From positions 434,001 through 498,000 of the forward strand of contig NZ_JAVHWZ010000002.1 in assembly GCF_035607555.1 (NCBI RefSeq): a stretch of DNA of 64,000 nt, given 5' to 3'. The notes beneath the pieces were generated by a model. The model was not told the DNA's origin. It made no database searches and saw nothing but the letters and a program-made list of their open reading frames with translations. Source of the DNA: Candidatus Bealeia paramacronuclearis (GTDB lineage: Bacteria > Pseudomonadota > Alphaproteobacteria > UBA9655). The position numbers and the translations under genes were made by a program. Positions 8,095 to 17,142 of this stretch are shown in pieces (positions within the stretch are counted from its first letter, which is position 1; the number at the start of each line of letters is the position of its first letter).

Positions 8095-9315
8095 CAGGGC
8101 CACCTCATGAAAAAAAAATAGCTAAGAGATAGAAAAAATGAGAGCCTACCTGAAAAAAACAGGAGGTAGAAATGGGAATAGAAGTTGAAATTAGTTTTTT
8201 AGATCATTTTAAAGATATAGAAGATCCAAGGTCTGAGCGTAATCGAGACTACACAATGTCAGAAATACGCCTTGTCACTCTGTGCGCTGTAATATCTGGA
8301 GCAGAAGGATGGCAGGATGTTGAAGACTTTGGAAAGGCAAAGATTGACTACCTTCGTCAATTCTTACCTTACAAGAACGGAATTCCCAGCGATGATACCT
8401 ATCGTCGATTTTTTAGAGCAATAGATCCCAAGGAATTTCAAGAGCTGTTTCGAAGTTGGGTCGAAAGTCTTAAATCTCAAATGCAAAAGAAAGTTATTGC
8501 TATCGATGGAAAATCATCACGGCATAGCTTTGATGAGGGAACTGATATGTTACATATGGTTAGCGCTTATGCGTCAGAAGCCAGATTGGTGTTAGCGCAG
8601 GAAAAAGTCTCAGAAAAAAGCAATGAAATCACAGCGATTCCTAAGCTTTTGGAATGGTTAGACCTGAGAGGAACAACAGTCACCATTGATGCAATGGGAT
8701 GTCAATATGACATTGCCGATCAAATCATTCAGAAAGAGGGAAACTATATTTTTTCTTTAAAAGGAAATCAGGGAACTCTTTGCGAAGATGTAACAACCTG
8801 CTTGAGTGATAGCGAATTGAAAACAATTAACAATATCAGCTCTTTTAAGGATTACGATAAAGGTCATGGCCGCCTTGAGACAAGGCAATGTTGGGTCACA
8901 CATGATGTGGCCTGGCTGCGAGAGCGGCATCCTCATTGGAGCTCAATTCATAGTATCATTCGTATTGATTCTAAACGAGAAACCAAAGATAAAACCACTT
9001 ACGAAACACGATATTATATCTCTTCTCTCCAAGAAACTCCTCAGAAGGTCCTGGGGGCTATTCGAAGTCATTGGGAGATAGAAAATAATCTTCATTGGGT
9101 TTTAGACATGTCTTTTGGAGAAGATCAATCTCGCATCAGGAAAGAAAACGCCCCTCAAGTTATGGCTATTATTCGACATATGGCTTTAAATCTTTTACAG
9201 CTTACCAAAGATAAAATGAAGCGTCAGTCTATTAAAAGGCTTAGAAAAATGGCCGGTTGGGATGACAACATCCTTTCCAATATCCTCACTCAAAAATTTT
9301 CATGAGGTGGCCCTG
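8095..9315 (+). mobile_element. ISAs1-family insertion sequence
   Basis: A 19-bp perfect terminal inverted repeat (8095-8113 and 9297-9315) bounds an ISAs1-type transposase gene. No matching target duplication of 8-10 bp was seen at the flanks (left flank ends AGAGCAAGGC, right begins CCAGATTCCC). The right end truncates a small exported-protein gene on the minus strand. A 16-base piece of the same terminal repeat occurs alone at 47962-47977. Confidence 0.9.
8172..9305 (+). CDS. ISAs1-family transposase
   Basis: 377 residues, the usual length. The N-terminal DUF4338-like/H-repeat block has FLDHFKDIEDPRSERN, the DDE catalytic region has VIAIDGKSSR (first Asp), VTIDAMGCQYDIA (second Asp) and the C-terminal HWEIENNLHWVLDMSFGED (Glu region). 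The frame is intact. The strong ribosome site AGGAGG at 8161-8166 can be partly folded into a hairpin with 8146-8151, a common way for an IS to damp translation of its transposase. Confidence 0.92.
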   Translation: MGIEVEISFLDHFKDIEDPRSERNRDYTMSEIRLVTLCAVISGAEGWQDVEDFGKAKIDYLRQFLPYKNGIPSDDTYRRFFRAIDPKEFQELFRSWVESLKSQMQKKVIAIDGKSSRHSFDEGTDMLHMVSAYASEARLVLAQEKVSEKSNEITAIPKLLEWLDLRGTTVTIDAMGCQYDIADQIIQKEGNYIFSLKGNQGTLCEDVTTCLSDSELKTINNISSFKDYDKGHGRLETRQCWVTHDVAWLRERHPHWSSIHSIIRIDSKRETKDKTTYETRYYISSLQETPQKVLGAIRSHWEIENNLHWVLDMSFGEDQSRIRKENAPQVMAIIRHMALNLLQLTKDKMKRQSIKRLRKMAGWDDNILSNILTQKFS

Positions 9316-9487
9316 CCAGATTCCCGGTTCTAGTTTTTTCCCAAGATCCGATACGTTTTTTGTACTCTTCACTGGCGTTTTCAAAGCAAAAAACTTCTCC
9401 GCCGGGTTTGACAGCACTGACAATCGATGAAAAATTCAACGTCGCAAAAAGGAAAAAAAGATACGAAAAAAAGATACGTAATTTCAA
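9290..9487 (-). CDS. Small exported protein truncated by ISAs1
   Basis: Start is taken as TTG at 9487 because AGGAG lies 7 bases before it; the frame is open 18 bases further upstream. The first 25 or so residues are a signal peptide (IFFSYLFFLFA, cleavage near IVSA), followed by GGEVFCFENASEEYKKR. The last 9 residues are encoded by the ISAs1 right end, so the native C-terminus is missing. No family recognised. Confidence 0.5.
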   Translation of the reverse strand: MKLRIFFSYLFFLFATLNFSSIVSAVKPGGEVFCFENASEEYKKRIGSWEKTRTGNLAGPPHENF

Positions 9488-9582
9488 AACAAATCTCCTG
9501 AACAATAAAGAGAATAACAGATTTTGAAAGGTATAAGTGGATTACTAGCTTGCTGTCAACATGGCTGAAAAAGAGTGAATAC

Positions 9583-10308
9583 TTATTCCCGCCAGTATTT
9601 TCCAACCCAAGGGGCGGGACGAGTATATTTCCTAAGACTTCCAAAAAATCCACCATGAATGGCTTCGGGCGGATTGGGAAGACCATGAAAGACCACAATC
9701 TTACACCCCATCGGAAGCACCGGCGCTTTAAAATAGCGCATCAGACCACCCGGGATACAATGACGTTTAAAACTTTGACACCACGCCTCAGGCCAAAAAT
9801 CGATATCCCCAATTTTTTTCGATAAAAAAATTTGCTCGTTATGATAGGCTTTTAAAACGCTGTCCATTTCATGGGTATAGGTCTCAAGAACGTCTTTATG
9901 CGCCCCAATTTCAAAGCAATAAACCGATGAATTTCCAATACCTTGACCCGCCTGGGTCCAATTTTCAATGATGGAAAATTTAGGAGAATACGTGAAAAAG
10001 TCATCAATTGAATCCACAATCACGATATCCAAATCCAGAAAAAGTGTCTTCCCCTTGAGATCTCCCAACTTTTGCGAAAACATACCTAATTTTCGCCAAG
10101 GAGAGACATCATAAGACTCTGGCACCGTAATAGCCGGCATAGGGAAAACTTCAATATCAGGGCGCAATCCTTCAGGCTCGTCCGTCAGACACACAAAACG
10201 GTGGGGTAACGAGAGGTTTCGCTTAACCATGCCTTTTAAAACATTCACGTACTCGGAGGGATATTTCTCCCCCCACTTCATGCAAACCACATTAACGACT
10301 TCTGACAT
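9583..10308 (-). CDS. Glycosyltransferase-like protein (GT8-like fold)
   Basis: 241 residues, cytosolic. It carries the nucleotide-sugar and metal-binding motif LFLDLDIVIVD (residues about 88-98), the DxD signature of GT-A fold enzymes. An N-terminal Rossmann-like strand (VVNVVCMKWG) and a C-terminal segment KIVVFHGLPNPPEA with a His typical of metal ligation in GT8-like enzymes support this. It lies 9 bases downstream of a second glycosyltransferase on the same strand, so both probably build one surface glycan. Donor and acceptor cannot be told from sequence. Confidence 0.65.
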   Translation of the reverse strand: MSEVVNVVCMKWGEKYPSEYVNVLKGMVKRNLSLPHRFVCLTDEPEGLRPDIEVFPMPAITVPESYDVSPWRKLGMFSQKLGDLKGKTLFLDLDIVIVDSIDDFFTYSPKFSIIENWTQAGQGIGNSSVYCFEIGAHKDVLETYTHEMDSVLKAYHNEQIFLSKKIGDIDFWPEAWCQSFKRHCIPGGLMRYFKAPVLPMGCKIVVFHGLPNPPEAIHGGFFGSLRKYTRPAPWVGKYWRE

Positions 10309-10317
10309 TGCGCCCCC

Positions 10318-11535
10318 TTACAAAAGCTCTTCATAAACGCCTAATGTTTTACGGCACATTTTCTCTAATGAAAAGCGTTGAATCACAGATTCTCGCGCAA
10401 GCATCTGCATTTTTTGCCAAGCGTCCTGAGGAAGCGCAAAAGCTTCCTCTATGACTTGCGCTAAAGCTTCAGGATCTTGGGGAGGCACGTACCAACCGGT
10501 CAAGCCTTCTTGAATAATCTCAAGAGCGCCGCCATGACGCGTTCCCACAACAGGTCGTCCCATCGCAAGTGCTTCTGCCATCACACGCCCAAACCCCTCC
10601 GGATCAGTTGATGTTGAAATAACCAGATCCGAAAGAAGAAAAGCTGCAGGCATATCCTCACAATGCCCTACGAATTTTACGCGACCTTGAATATCTAGAT
10701 CTTGAACGAGTTTTTCGAGCTCTTGACGATATCCCGTGCGTCCCTGATCTGATCCTACAAGCACCACAGTCATTTTTGCGGATTTCAAAAGGGAAAGTGC
10801 GCGAATGAGGACTTCTTGTCCCTTCCAACGGGTGAGACGCGCGGGCAACAAAATGACTTTATGGTCTTCGGAAATATTCCATTCAGCCCTCAAATTTTTC
10901 AGTTTTTGAGCTGTAATTTTATAGGGATTAAACAAATCCAAATCAACTGCTCTTTGCACGATCCTTAAATTTTCAGGATGAAACCAGGAAGCATTTCCAT
11001 ATTCTTTGAGAATGTGAGCTGCCACAAATTCAGAAATTGCAATAACGCGATCGCCCTTGGCCATGACCGAATTATAAAATCTCTTCAAGACATTCTGAGC
11101 ATTATAAGGAGCATGATAGGTCGTCACCAAAGGAATATGAGCTTGACGTGCGGCCTTATAAACGCTCCATGCGGGAGCCCGAGATCTTACATGAACAATA
11201 TCAATGCGCTCCATCTCCAAAATATGCCTCAGTTTTCTCACGTTCCGCGCAATCGTGATGGGATTTCTAGGCTCTAAATTCAGAGGAATATGTCTTGCGC
11301 CATAGCTCTCGAGCCTTTCTACAAGAGGGCCTCCGGATGAGGCCACAAAGGCTTCTCCCCCTGCATTTTGAATGGCGCGGGCAATCTGAAGTGTTCCTAT
11401 TTCAACCCCTCCGCTTTTAAGGGCTGGCAACACTTGCAATATCCGAGGCGCCTCACGAAATTTGGAAATTTCTTGACGCACACGATAGGGAGACAAATCC
11501 AATGACACCGCCTGAGGAACCTTTCTAATGGACAC
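10318..11535 (-). CDS. GT4-family glycosyltransferase
   Basis: 405 residues, GT-B fold. The N-terminal acceptor domain begins at RILQVLPALKSGGVE. The C-terminal nucleotide-sugar domain carries ILLPARLTRWKGQEVLIRAL, VGSDQG, and the EX7E motif EGFGRVMAEALAMG followed by RPVVGTRHGGALEII. This is the classic retaining glycosyltransferase layout of lipopolysaccharide and exopolysaccharide enzymes. The annotated start is GTG with a weak ribosome site. It is the first gene of a two-gene unit with the GT8-like gene. There is no membrane segment, so it acts at the cytosolic face. Confidence 0.8.
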   Translation of the reverse strand: MSIRKVPQAVSLDLSPYRVRQEISKFREAPRILQVLPALKSGGVEIGTLQIARAIQNAGGEAFVASSGGPLVERLESYGARHIPLNLEPRNPITIARNVRKLRHILEMERIDIVHVRSRAPAWSVYKAARQAHIPLVTTYHAPYNAQNVLKRFYNSVMAKGDRVIAISEFVAAHILKEYGNASWFHPENLRIVQRAVDLDLFNPYKITAQKLKNLRAEWNISEDHKVILLPARLTRWKGQEVLIRALSLLKSAKMTVVLVGSDQGRTGYRQELEKLVQDLDIQGRVKFVGHCEDMPAAFLLSDLVISTSTDPEGFGRVMAEALAMGRPVVGTRHGGALEIIQEGLTGWYVPPQDPEALAQVIEEAFALPQDAWQKMQMLARESVIQRFSLEKMCRKTLGVYEELL

Positions 11536-11716
11536 TATTTATAAAATTTCTAGCCTATTTAGTCCTACCTCAAAAGGAGAAAAAATAAGAATGAGAGGAA
11601 ATACCTTTTAAAGAGGAGAAAATCCAAACCGACATCCTCAAAACCAGAACTTTTTTCACTTTTCCTGAATGACTAATTAATGGTAGATTTTTATTTAAAT
11701 AAGGGGGCAATTAATA

Positions 11717-12658
11717 ATGAATAAGCTATTTGGATTTTTTCTCATTTTCAACTTTTCATCTGCCGTTTTAGGAACATGTAACACAGACAGCTTTTGTACA
11801 TGTACAACACCTTGCTCAGGTGACACTTATGGATATGACATTTGCGTTGCAGATTGTATAAAAGAATATCCTGGCTGCTCAGCAAGCGTTAAATGCTCGG
11901 GGGCCAGCGATGACTACCTCTTAAGCATAAAAAATGAATCTGATGAGCAATTTAAGATTGCTTATAATTATGAGGCTTCAGAGTGTTTTAAAGAAAAAGA
12001 TTTTATTTCCCCGAGCCCCTTAATTCTGCCCCCGCATAATCAGGCACCTCGCCTCACAGCAAAAGGCGCCATTTGCTTTAATCCTTTCAATCTCATTAAA
12101 AAAAGGACACTTTCCCTCTCCATTACGATGAGCTCTACTGGAAGCAGTGCATTATGTAAATTTGGTATGTATGAGGATACGCAGGGAACAGTCTGTACAA
12201 TTGAGGGGCATGATGTAGTCTACGCCTATAAAGATTCAGACCAAATAGGCAGTGCTACAATTGGCAAGAATCCAATCAACCCAAAACCACAAAATATCAA
12301 TTTTACATTTGAAAACAATTCCAGCTATCCCATTACTATAACGCCAGCAGACACGGGTACCTGTTGGACAGTTGGCACAGGGGAAGGAGGGTTGAGAACG
12401 TTTACTATCGACAAAACCAATCATAACCCTATGGGAGAGTTTATAACTTCAATTGACACTACCGGGACTTGTTTGAAGGAGCCCTCCAATCTCAATATTA
12501 AATTTTCATCTGACCTTGATTCTGCGCCTGTAACATTCATGCTCTCAGGGGAAAGCTTAAGTACTGATCCTCTTGCAGCAACTATTGGGGACAAAATTAA
12601 TGTTGAGTTTTCTTACAAGGGAAATGTGGCAACAGTGACATTTAGCGATAAGACGTAA
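11717..12658 (+). CDS. Exported cysteine-rich hypothetical protein
   Basis: 313 residues. A signal peptide (FGFFLIFNFSSAVLG) precedes a dense cysteine cluster in the first 50 mature residues (CNTDSFCTCTTPC, then CVADC and CSASVKC), and a beta-rich remainder with repeated NFTFENNSSYPITITPAD-like strands. The many cysteines suggest disulfides and an extracytoplasmic place. A G-rich ribosome site (AAGGGGG) lies 11 bases before the ATG. No known family is recognised. It opens a run of exported unknowns reaching to 15.4 kb. Confidence 0.6.
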   Translation: MNKLFGFFLIFNFSSAVLGTCNTDSFCTCTTPCSGDTYGYDICVADCIKEYPGCSASVKCSGASDDYLLSIKNESDEQFKIAYNYEASECFKEKDFISPSPLILPPHNQAPRLTAKGAICFNPFNLIKKRTLSLSITMSSTGSSALCKFGMYEDTQGTVCTIEGHDVVYAYKDSDQIGSATIGKNPINPKPQNINFTFENNSSYPITITPADTGTCWTVGTGEGGLRTFTIDKTNHNPMGEFITSIDTTGTCLKEPSNLNIKFSSDLDSAPVTFMLSGESLSTDPLAATIGDKINVEFSYKGNVATVTFSDKT

Positions 12659-12672
12659 GCATCATTTAAGCC

Positions 12673-13149
12673 TTAATGTTCATCTTTAATTGAGGATTGT
12701 TCGCACAATTCATCACAACCAGAAACAGAACAATGCTCACAAGCATTTCCATTATCAATAAAACTTTTACTGCTGTCAAAAAATGAAGAGCAAGGATAGC
12801 ATTGCGCATAATCCTCGAGTCTTTTTGGATTTTGAGTGCACTGACATTCCCACAACTCATCAGAACGCTGATAACAAGAATGGATCTCAGAATCATGAGG
12901 TCTATAAGGGCACGCAATTTTTGCAAGAGAAAAACATGCGCACGTCCCTATAAAAAAAGAAGCGGTTGCCACAAAAAATAGGCACTTATTGTGAGTGAAC
13001 CTATAATTTGAGCTTTGAATAAGTTGCTGACGGTGCAATGAAACTCTCCCTTTTTTAAGGAGTGTGCCATAAGATTCTCTCCCCCACAAATGAATTTCAG
13101 TGTCCCCTCTTCCATCAAAGTCATTGTAAACATAACTCAGCTCATGCAA
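12673..13149 (-). CDS. Cysteine-rich membrane-anchored or exported hypothetical protein
   Basis: 158 residues from ATG 13149, which has AAGGGA 7 bases upstream. The first 50 residues are polar; a single hydrophobic segment (CLFFVATASFFIGTCACFSLA, about residues 55-75) follows, and then a domain with about 15 cysteines, including ECQCTQNPK, CYPCSSFF, CEHCSVSGCDELC. Either the protein is a type II membrane protein with an external Cys-rich domain, or translation starts later (a GTG inside the hydrophobic stretch) and the segment is a signal peptide. It is convergent with the preceding gene (14 bases apart). No family recognised. Confidence 0.45.
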   Translation of the reverse strand: MHELSYVYNDFDGRGDTEIHLWGRESYGTLLKKGRVSLHRQQLIQSSNYRFTHNKCLFFVATASFFIGTCACFSLAKIACPYRPHDSEIHSCYQRSDELWECQCTQNPKRLEDYAQCYPCSSFFDSSKSFIDNGNACEHCSVSGCDELCEQSSIKDEH

Positions 13150-13191
13150 AATTCCCTTAAAGAATAAAAACTATTAAGAGGGGAATTCACG

Positions 13192-14331
13192 ATGAACCGT
13201 AAGATTTTATTAGGCTTTTTTATCTCATTCACATTTTTGAATACGGCTCTCTTTGGCGTTCTGCGCACGCCCTCTGAAGAAGACACCATGGAGGAATTGA
13301 TAAATTCTTACGTCACACCCACAAAAAAGATTGAAAACACAATTTCAGATATGACGAGTCTTGTGATTCATCTTAAGAAAAAGACGGAAACACCCAACCC
13401 CATTACGCTTGAGGAATTATTCCGACTGGAAAGACAAAATCAATGGGGGCACCGTATATTAATTACGCCTGATCGCCTTCTTTTTCAAATAGCTAGCTAT
13501 AAAAATGCAAAAAGTCCGGAGGAACTTGCCATTGTGAGTGCTGCTCAATCTGCGTGGGCGCATCGGCCGTTTTGCATTAATGGAGGAAATGCTAAAGAAC
13601 ATCTCGAATTGTTTTTTGAACACCACTTTTTAACTTATCTCGTGTTGGGGCCAGGGCTCGAACTTCATCCAGAGTATTTCAACATCCTTTTCTCAAGACA
13701 ATTAACGGGTTTTGGTTATTATAATGTGAAAAAAAATCCCCTTATGAATCCGCTTTCACCCCATACCTTTGCTTTTAAAACATCAGCAAACACACTGAGA
13801 TATTTTTCAGTTAACTCATCTCCGTTTTTTAAGGCCACTGATCTTAAGTCCCTTCCTTTCGTCGTTCACACACTCTCTATTTCCAATCAAATTGATATTA
13901 CTTGGGAAGTACTGAATAGCACGCTCTCACCTATACTGAAGTCGCTTACCATTCTTTACAACGCGCAAATGGTAACTCAAATGCCTACTATGAAGTGGCC
14001 CTCAAAGCTCGCATCCTTACAAATTTCCTATCCCCCCCTTAAGGGAGACACTTTGGCCTCGCTCCCGCAGTCCCTTCAGTCATTAACAATTGAGGATGCC
14101 AACAAACTGACGTCAGAAGATATGAAATATTTACCATCAGATCTGATCTCTTTGCGACTGAAAAATTGCAAACGGTTGGGCGGTCATTTTGTGGAGGGCC
14201 TTAATTCAAAAATTGAATATCTTGAGATTAATAATTGCCCTGGAACTGTAAAAGAGGACCTCAAACTCTTTACGTCTTCATCACATTCAAAGCGAAAACT
14301 CCTTTGGATAGAAGAAGGAACCTATGAATAA
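13192..14331 (+). CDS. Exported leucine-rich-repeat protein
   Basis: 379 residues; AGAGGGG lies 8 bases upstream of ATG 13192. An N-terminal signal peptide (ILLGFFISFTFLNTALFG) is followed by a helical region to about residue 200 and then degenerate leucine-rich repeats: LPFVVHTLSISNQ, ILKSLTILYNAQ, KLASLQISYP, SLQSLTIEDANKL, DLISLRLKNCKRL, KIEYLEINNCPG, spaced about 22-24 residues. LRR proteins bind other proteins. The next gene encodes an F-box protein, and F-box plus LRR is the usual architecture of eukaryotic SCF ubiquitin-ligase substrate receptors, so the pair may work together in the host. That pairing is an inference. Confidence 0.65.
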   Translation: MNRKILLGFFISFTFLNTALFGVLRTPSEEDTMEELINSYVTPTKKIENTISDMTSLVIHLKKKTETPNPITLEELFRLERQNQWGHRILITPDRLLFQIASYKNAKSPEELAIVSAAQSAWAHRPFCINGGNAKEHLELFFEHHFLTYLVLGPGLELHPEYFNILFSRQLTGFGYYNVKKNPLMNPLSPHTFAFKTSANTLRYFSVNSSPFFKATDLKSLPFVVHTLSISNQIDITWEVLNSTLSPILKSLTILYNAQMVTQMPTMKWPSKLASLQISYPPLKGDTLASLPQSLQSLTIEDANKLTSEDMKYLPSDLISLRLKNCKRLGGHFVEGLNSKIEYLEINNCPGTVKEDLKLFTSSSHSKRKLLWIEEGTYE

Positions 14332-14467
14332 TATCATTTGAAAGAGGCTGAATTGTGGAAATTTTCTATTTCTCATGAGATGTGTTTATTTCCCTTAAGA
14401 AACAGATCTTGCCACATTAGATCAATTCCTTTAAGATTTTACAATTGTTTACTCCCTATTCATCAGC

Positions 14468-15409
14468 TTGAAAGATTTTATTTTGAATAAATTATTACTT
14501 TCAATCTTCTTAATTTTTCTTCTTACTATTGTACCCGCCAATGCTATAAAAACCTTTGATGATTTACCAGAAGATACAAATCTGGAGATTGCAGGAAAGC
14601 TTGTGGAAACGGGCTCTTACAACTCCCTTCTGAATTGGAGTCGCACTTCAAAAAAATGGAATAAGTTGGTTAAAAATGAAAAGCTTTGGAAAGAGACTTT
14701 ATCTAAAAACCAGCTAAAACTCGCAGCATCCCTCAAAAAAAATCCCGCACTCTTTTGTCGAGAAAACCTTGAAGATCCCATCCTCTTTGTGATCGACAAT
14801 CAAACAGGGATCGAAGAATTCGATATTAACCTGAGCTTTAGCTATGGTGGATATGAGAAAGCCATTCAATCTTACTATGATAAAAATATCTATCTGGGAA
14901 CAACTTTTTCCAATCAGTTTGAAAGAAATGTTGTTTTTTCGAAAAAGGGAAACCTTGTCATTTTACGTCAAAGTGAATTTCAACTTCTCACATCTTGGAG
15001 TAGGAGCTTTTCTCATATTCCTGTAAATTTTTCCGTTCAGAGAATAGACAAACCACAGTTTCAATTTCAAGGCTGGGATGAGTACAACACGGATCCCAGT
15101 CGATTTGTAAGAGACGGTGTGGAAATTAAAAACGATGACAGTATGCTTTCTTACAGTAAATTGACTTTGAAAGTTTATGGTTGGGGTCCGCGTCTTTATA
15201 CGCTAAGAGACAAATGGGATCATATAAAGGATTTATTTCTCCAGGCCTCTGGGAAATCAATTCCTTTTTTAAAATATGCCAAGGAAAACGTAAAAAAAGA
15301 TATGCCTAAAGAATGGATCAAAGAAGATCTCAAACAATGGCGTGTAACCCCTAACGTGATACATGCTCTTTTTTCCTTAGAAGCCGAAACAGATTGGTTA
15401 AAAAAATAA
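14468..15409 (+). CDS. Exported F-box-like protein
   Basis: No ATG is available; TTG at 14468 or TTG at 14483 must start it. The latter gives a clean signal peptide (NKLLLSIFLIFLLTIVP, cleavage near ANA) and has GAAAGA upstream, so about 308 residues. The mature N-terminus fits the F-box pattern: FDDLPEDTNLEIAGKLV, a loop, then LLNWSRTSKKWNKLV and NEKLWKE, with the conserved LP, the SKKW and the final W. F-box domains recruit host SKP1 and so link a target to ubiquitin ligase. The remaining 240 residues resemble nothing I know and would be the target-binding part. It follows an LRR gene by 136 bases. Confidence 0.6.
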   Translation: MKDFILNKLLLSIFLIFLLTIVPANAIKTFDDLPEDTNLEIAGKLVETGSYNSLLNWSRTSKKWNKLVKNEKLWKETLSKNQLKLAASLKKNPALFCRENLEDPILFVIDNQTGIEEFDINLSFSYGGYEKAIQSYYDKNIYLGTTFSNQFERNVVFSKKGNLVILRQSEFQLLTSWSRSFSHIPVNFSVQRIDKPQFQFQGWDEYNTDPSRFVRDGVEIKNDDSMLSYSKLTLKVYGWGPRLYTLRDKWDHIKDLFLQASGKSIPFLKYAKENVKKDMPKEWIKEDLKQWRVTPNVIHALFSLEAETDWLKK

Positions 15410-15411
15410 GC

Positions 15412-15990
15412 ATGAAAAAACTCATTCTCGCCACCCACAACGGGGGCAAAGTTCAAGAACTGCAATTACTTTTGAAGCCTATTGGAATTGAAGTTCTCTC
15501 TTCAAAAGATTTCAATTTAATTGAACCCATTGAGGATGGTGAGACGTTTGAGGCCAATGCGCTCATTAAAGCCAAATCTGTTTTTGAGGCTACGGGAATT
15601 TCTACTTTGGCAGATGATTCTGGGCTTATGGTCTCCTGTTTGGACGGCCGGCCTGGTGTGTATTCGGCCAATTGGTTAGGACCTCAAAAAGATCCCCTAG
15701 TCGCCATGGCTCGCCTTCAAAAAGAAGTTGCCGACTCTCAAAATCTTACCGCAAAATTTGTAACCGTCCTTGCTTTTTTAAATGGCGGAGCTCCTGACTT
15801 TTTCAAAGGAGAATGTGTGGGGACTTTAACGTTTCCACCACGGGGAGATCAAGGTTTTGGATTTGATCCCGTCTTTATTCCCGAGGGAGAAACTCGTACT
15901 TTTGCGCAAATGACAAAACTTGAGAAAATGGCCATTTCCCATCGAGGAAAAGCGCTTCACGCCTTTTTGGAATTTTTGAAAAATGGATAA
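15412..15990 (+). CDS. rdgB: XTP/dITP diphosphatase (RdgB/HAM1)
   Basis: 192 residues from ATG 15412. Removes non-canonical purine nucleotides (ITP, dITP, XTP) by hydrolysis to the monophosphate and pyrophosphate, keeping them out of DNA and RNA. Family motifs present: ILATHNGGKVQEL at the start (substrate phosphate binding), TLADDSGLMV with GRPGVYSANW (metal and base), FGFDPVFIPEG and the C-terminal HRGKAL. Length is standard. The stop overlaps the start of hemW by 8 bases, the common alphaproteobacterial rdgB-hemW coupling. Confidence 0.95.
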   Translation: MKKLILATHNGGKVQELQLLLKPIGIEVLSSKDFNLIEPIEDGETFEANALIKAKSVFEATGISTLADDSGLMVSCLDGRPGVYSANWLGPQKDPLVAMARLQKEVADSQNLTAKFVTVLAFLNGGAPDFFKGECVGTLTFPPRGDQGFGFDPVFIPEGETRTFAQMTKLEKMAISHRGKALHAFLEFLKNG

Positions 15991-17137
15991 ACGTCCTCTT
16001 GGTGTTTATATTCATTGGCCTTATTGCATTTCAAAGTGTCCCTATTGTGATTTTAATAGTTATGTAGGCGCCGAGGCTAATCGTACCAAAATGCGTGAGG
16101 CTTATCTGAAGGCATTGGAGTCTGCTTTTCAAGACACTCCCAATCATACGCTCCAAACCATTTTCTTTGGGGGGGGAACACCCTCACTGATGCCGCCGGA
16201 ACTAACGCGAGATTTAATCGAAAAAGCCAAGTCTTTGTGGGGACAAAATCACGAGATCGAAATCACTTTAGAAGCCAATCCGGCAACCGTTGATCAAGAC
16301 CGATTCTTGGCATTTGAAAAGGCCGGCATCAATCGTCTCTCTTTGGGCATTCAATCTTTGGACGAGAATGTCCTGAAATTTTTAGGACGTCGCCATTCAA
16401 AAGAAGAGGCGCTTGAAGCCATCACATTAGCGCGCGGGATTTTCCCACGCTATTCCTTCGATCTCATCTATGCTTATAAAGACCAAACATTAGAATCGTG
16501 GGAGACCATGCTTCGTCGGGGACTCGAATTGGCAGGAGGTCATATCTCCCTTTATCAACTTACAATTGAGCCAGGCACGGCGTTTTATGCCCGGACACAA
16601 AGAGGAGAAATTCTGAACGTTCAGAATGATTTGGGCGCAGAACTTTATGAAATGACTGGCGAAATATTAAAAGATGAGGGCTACTCTGGCTATGAAATTT
16701 CCAATTATGCAAAAGCGGGACATGAAAGTCAGCACAACCTAATTTATTGGCGCTATCAAGATTACGTCGGAATAGGCCCAGGCGCTCATGGGCGCTACAA
16801 AAACCTTGAGGGGCAAAAGATGGGAACCCAATCTCTTCGCGGTCCTGACGCATGGATCGAGTCCGTCCTTCACAATGGCCACGGGTTTCAATCGACAGAA
16901 AAACTCTCTCCCCAAAACCAAGCTACCGAAATGATCATGATGGGCCTTCGTCTTGAAAACGGTATCGATTTTAACCATTTTGAAGCAGAAGTGGGAACAA
17001 AGCTAAAAGATTTTCTAAACCCAAAAAAAATGGAGGTACTTATCGCAGAAGGTTATCTTTCTTCTCACGAAGATACACTCAAACTCCATCCTAAAGGGCG
17101 CCGAAACCTCAATGCAATTTTGCAATATTTTTTGTAA
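15983..17137 (+). CDS. hemW: Radical SAM heme chaperone HemW
   Basis: 384 residues. The radical SAM cluster motif CISKCPYCDF (CX3CX2C, residues about 16-25) is followed by FFGGGTPS (SAM binding) and LEANP, SLGIQS and the C-terminal HemN-type domain. HemW (formerly called anaerobic coproporphyrinogen oxidase-like) binds heme and delivers it to respiratory targets; the YCDFNS form and the CX3CX2C arrangement point to HemW rather than true HemN. It overlaps the end of rdgB. Confidence 0.93.
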   Translation: MDKRPLGVYIHWPYCISKCPYCDFNSYVGAEANRTKMREAYLKALESAFQDTPNHTLQTIFFGGGTPSLMPPELTRDLIEKAKSLWGQNHEIEITLEANPATVDQDRFLAFEKAGINRLSLGIQSLDENVLKFLGRRHSKEEALEAITLARGIFPRYSFDLIYAYKDQTLESWETMLRRGLELAGGHISLYQLTIEPGTAFYARTQRGEILNVQNDLGAELYEMTGEILKDEGYSGYEISNYAKAGHESQHNLIYWRYQDYVGIGPGAHGRYKNLEGQKMGTQSLRGPDAWIESVLHNGHGFQSTEKLSPQNQATEMIMMGLRLENGIDFNHFEAEVGTKLKDFLNPKKMEVLIAEGYLSSHEDTLKLHPKGRRNLNAILQYFL

Positions 17138-17142
17138 TTGTG

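Noticed and set aside
8085-9325. Target-site duplication of the ISAs1 element
   Set aside because: The ten bases on the two sides do not match, so no duplication is claimed.
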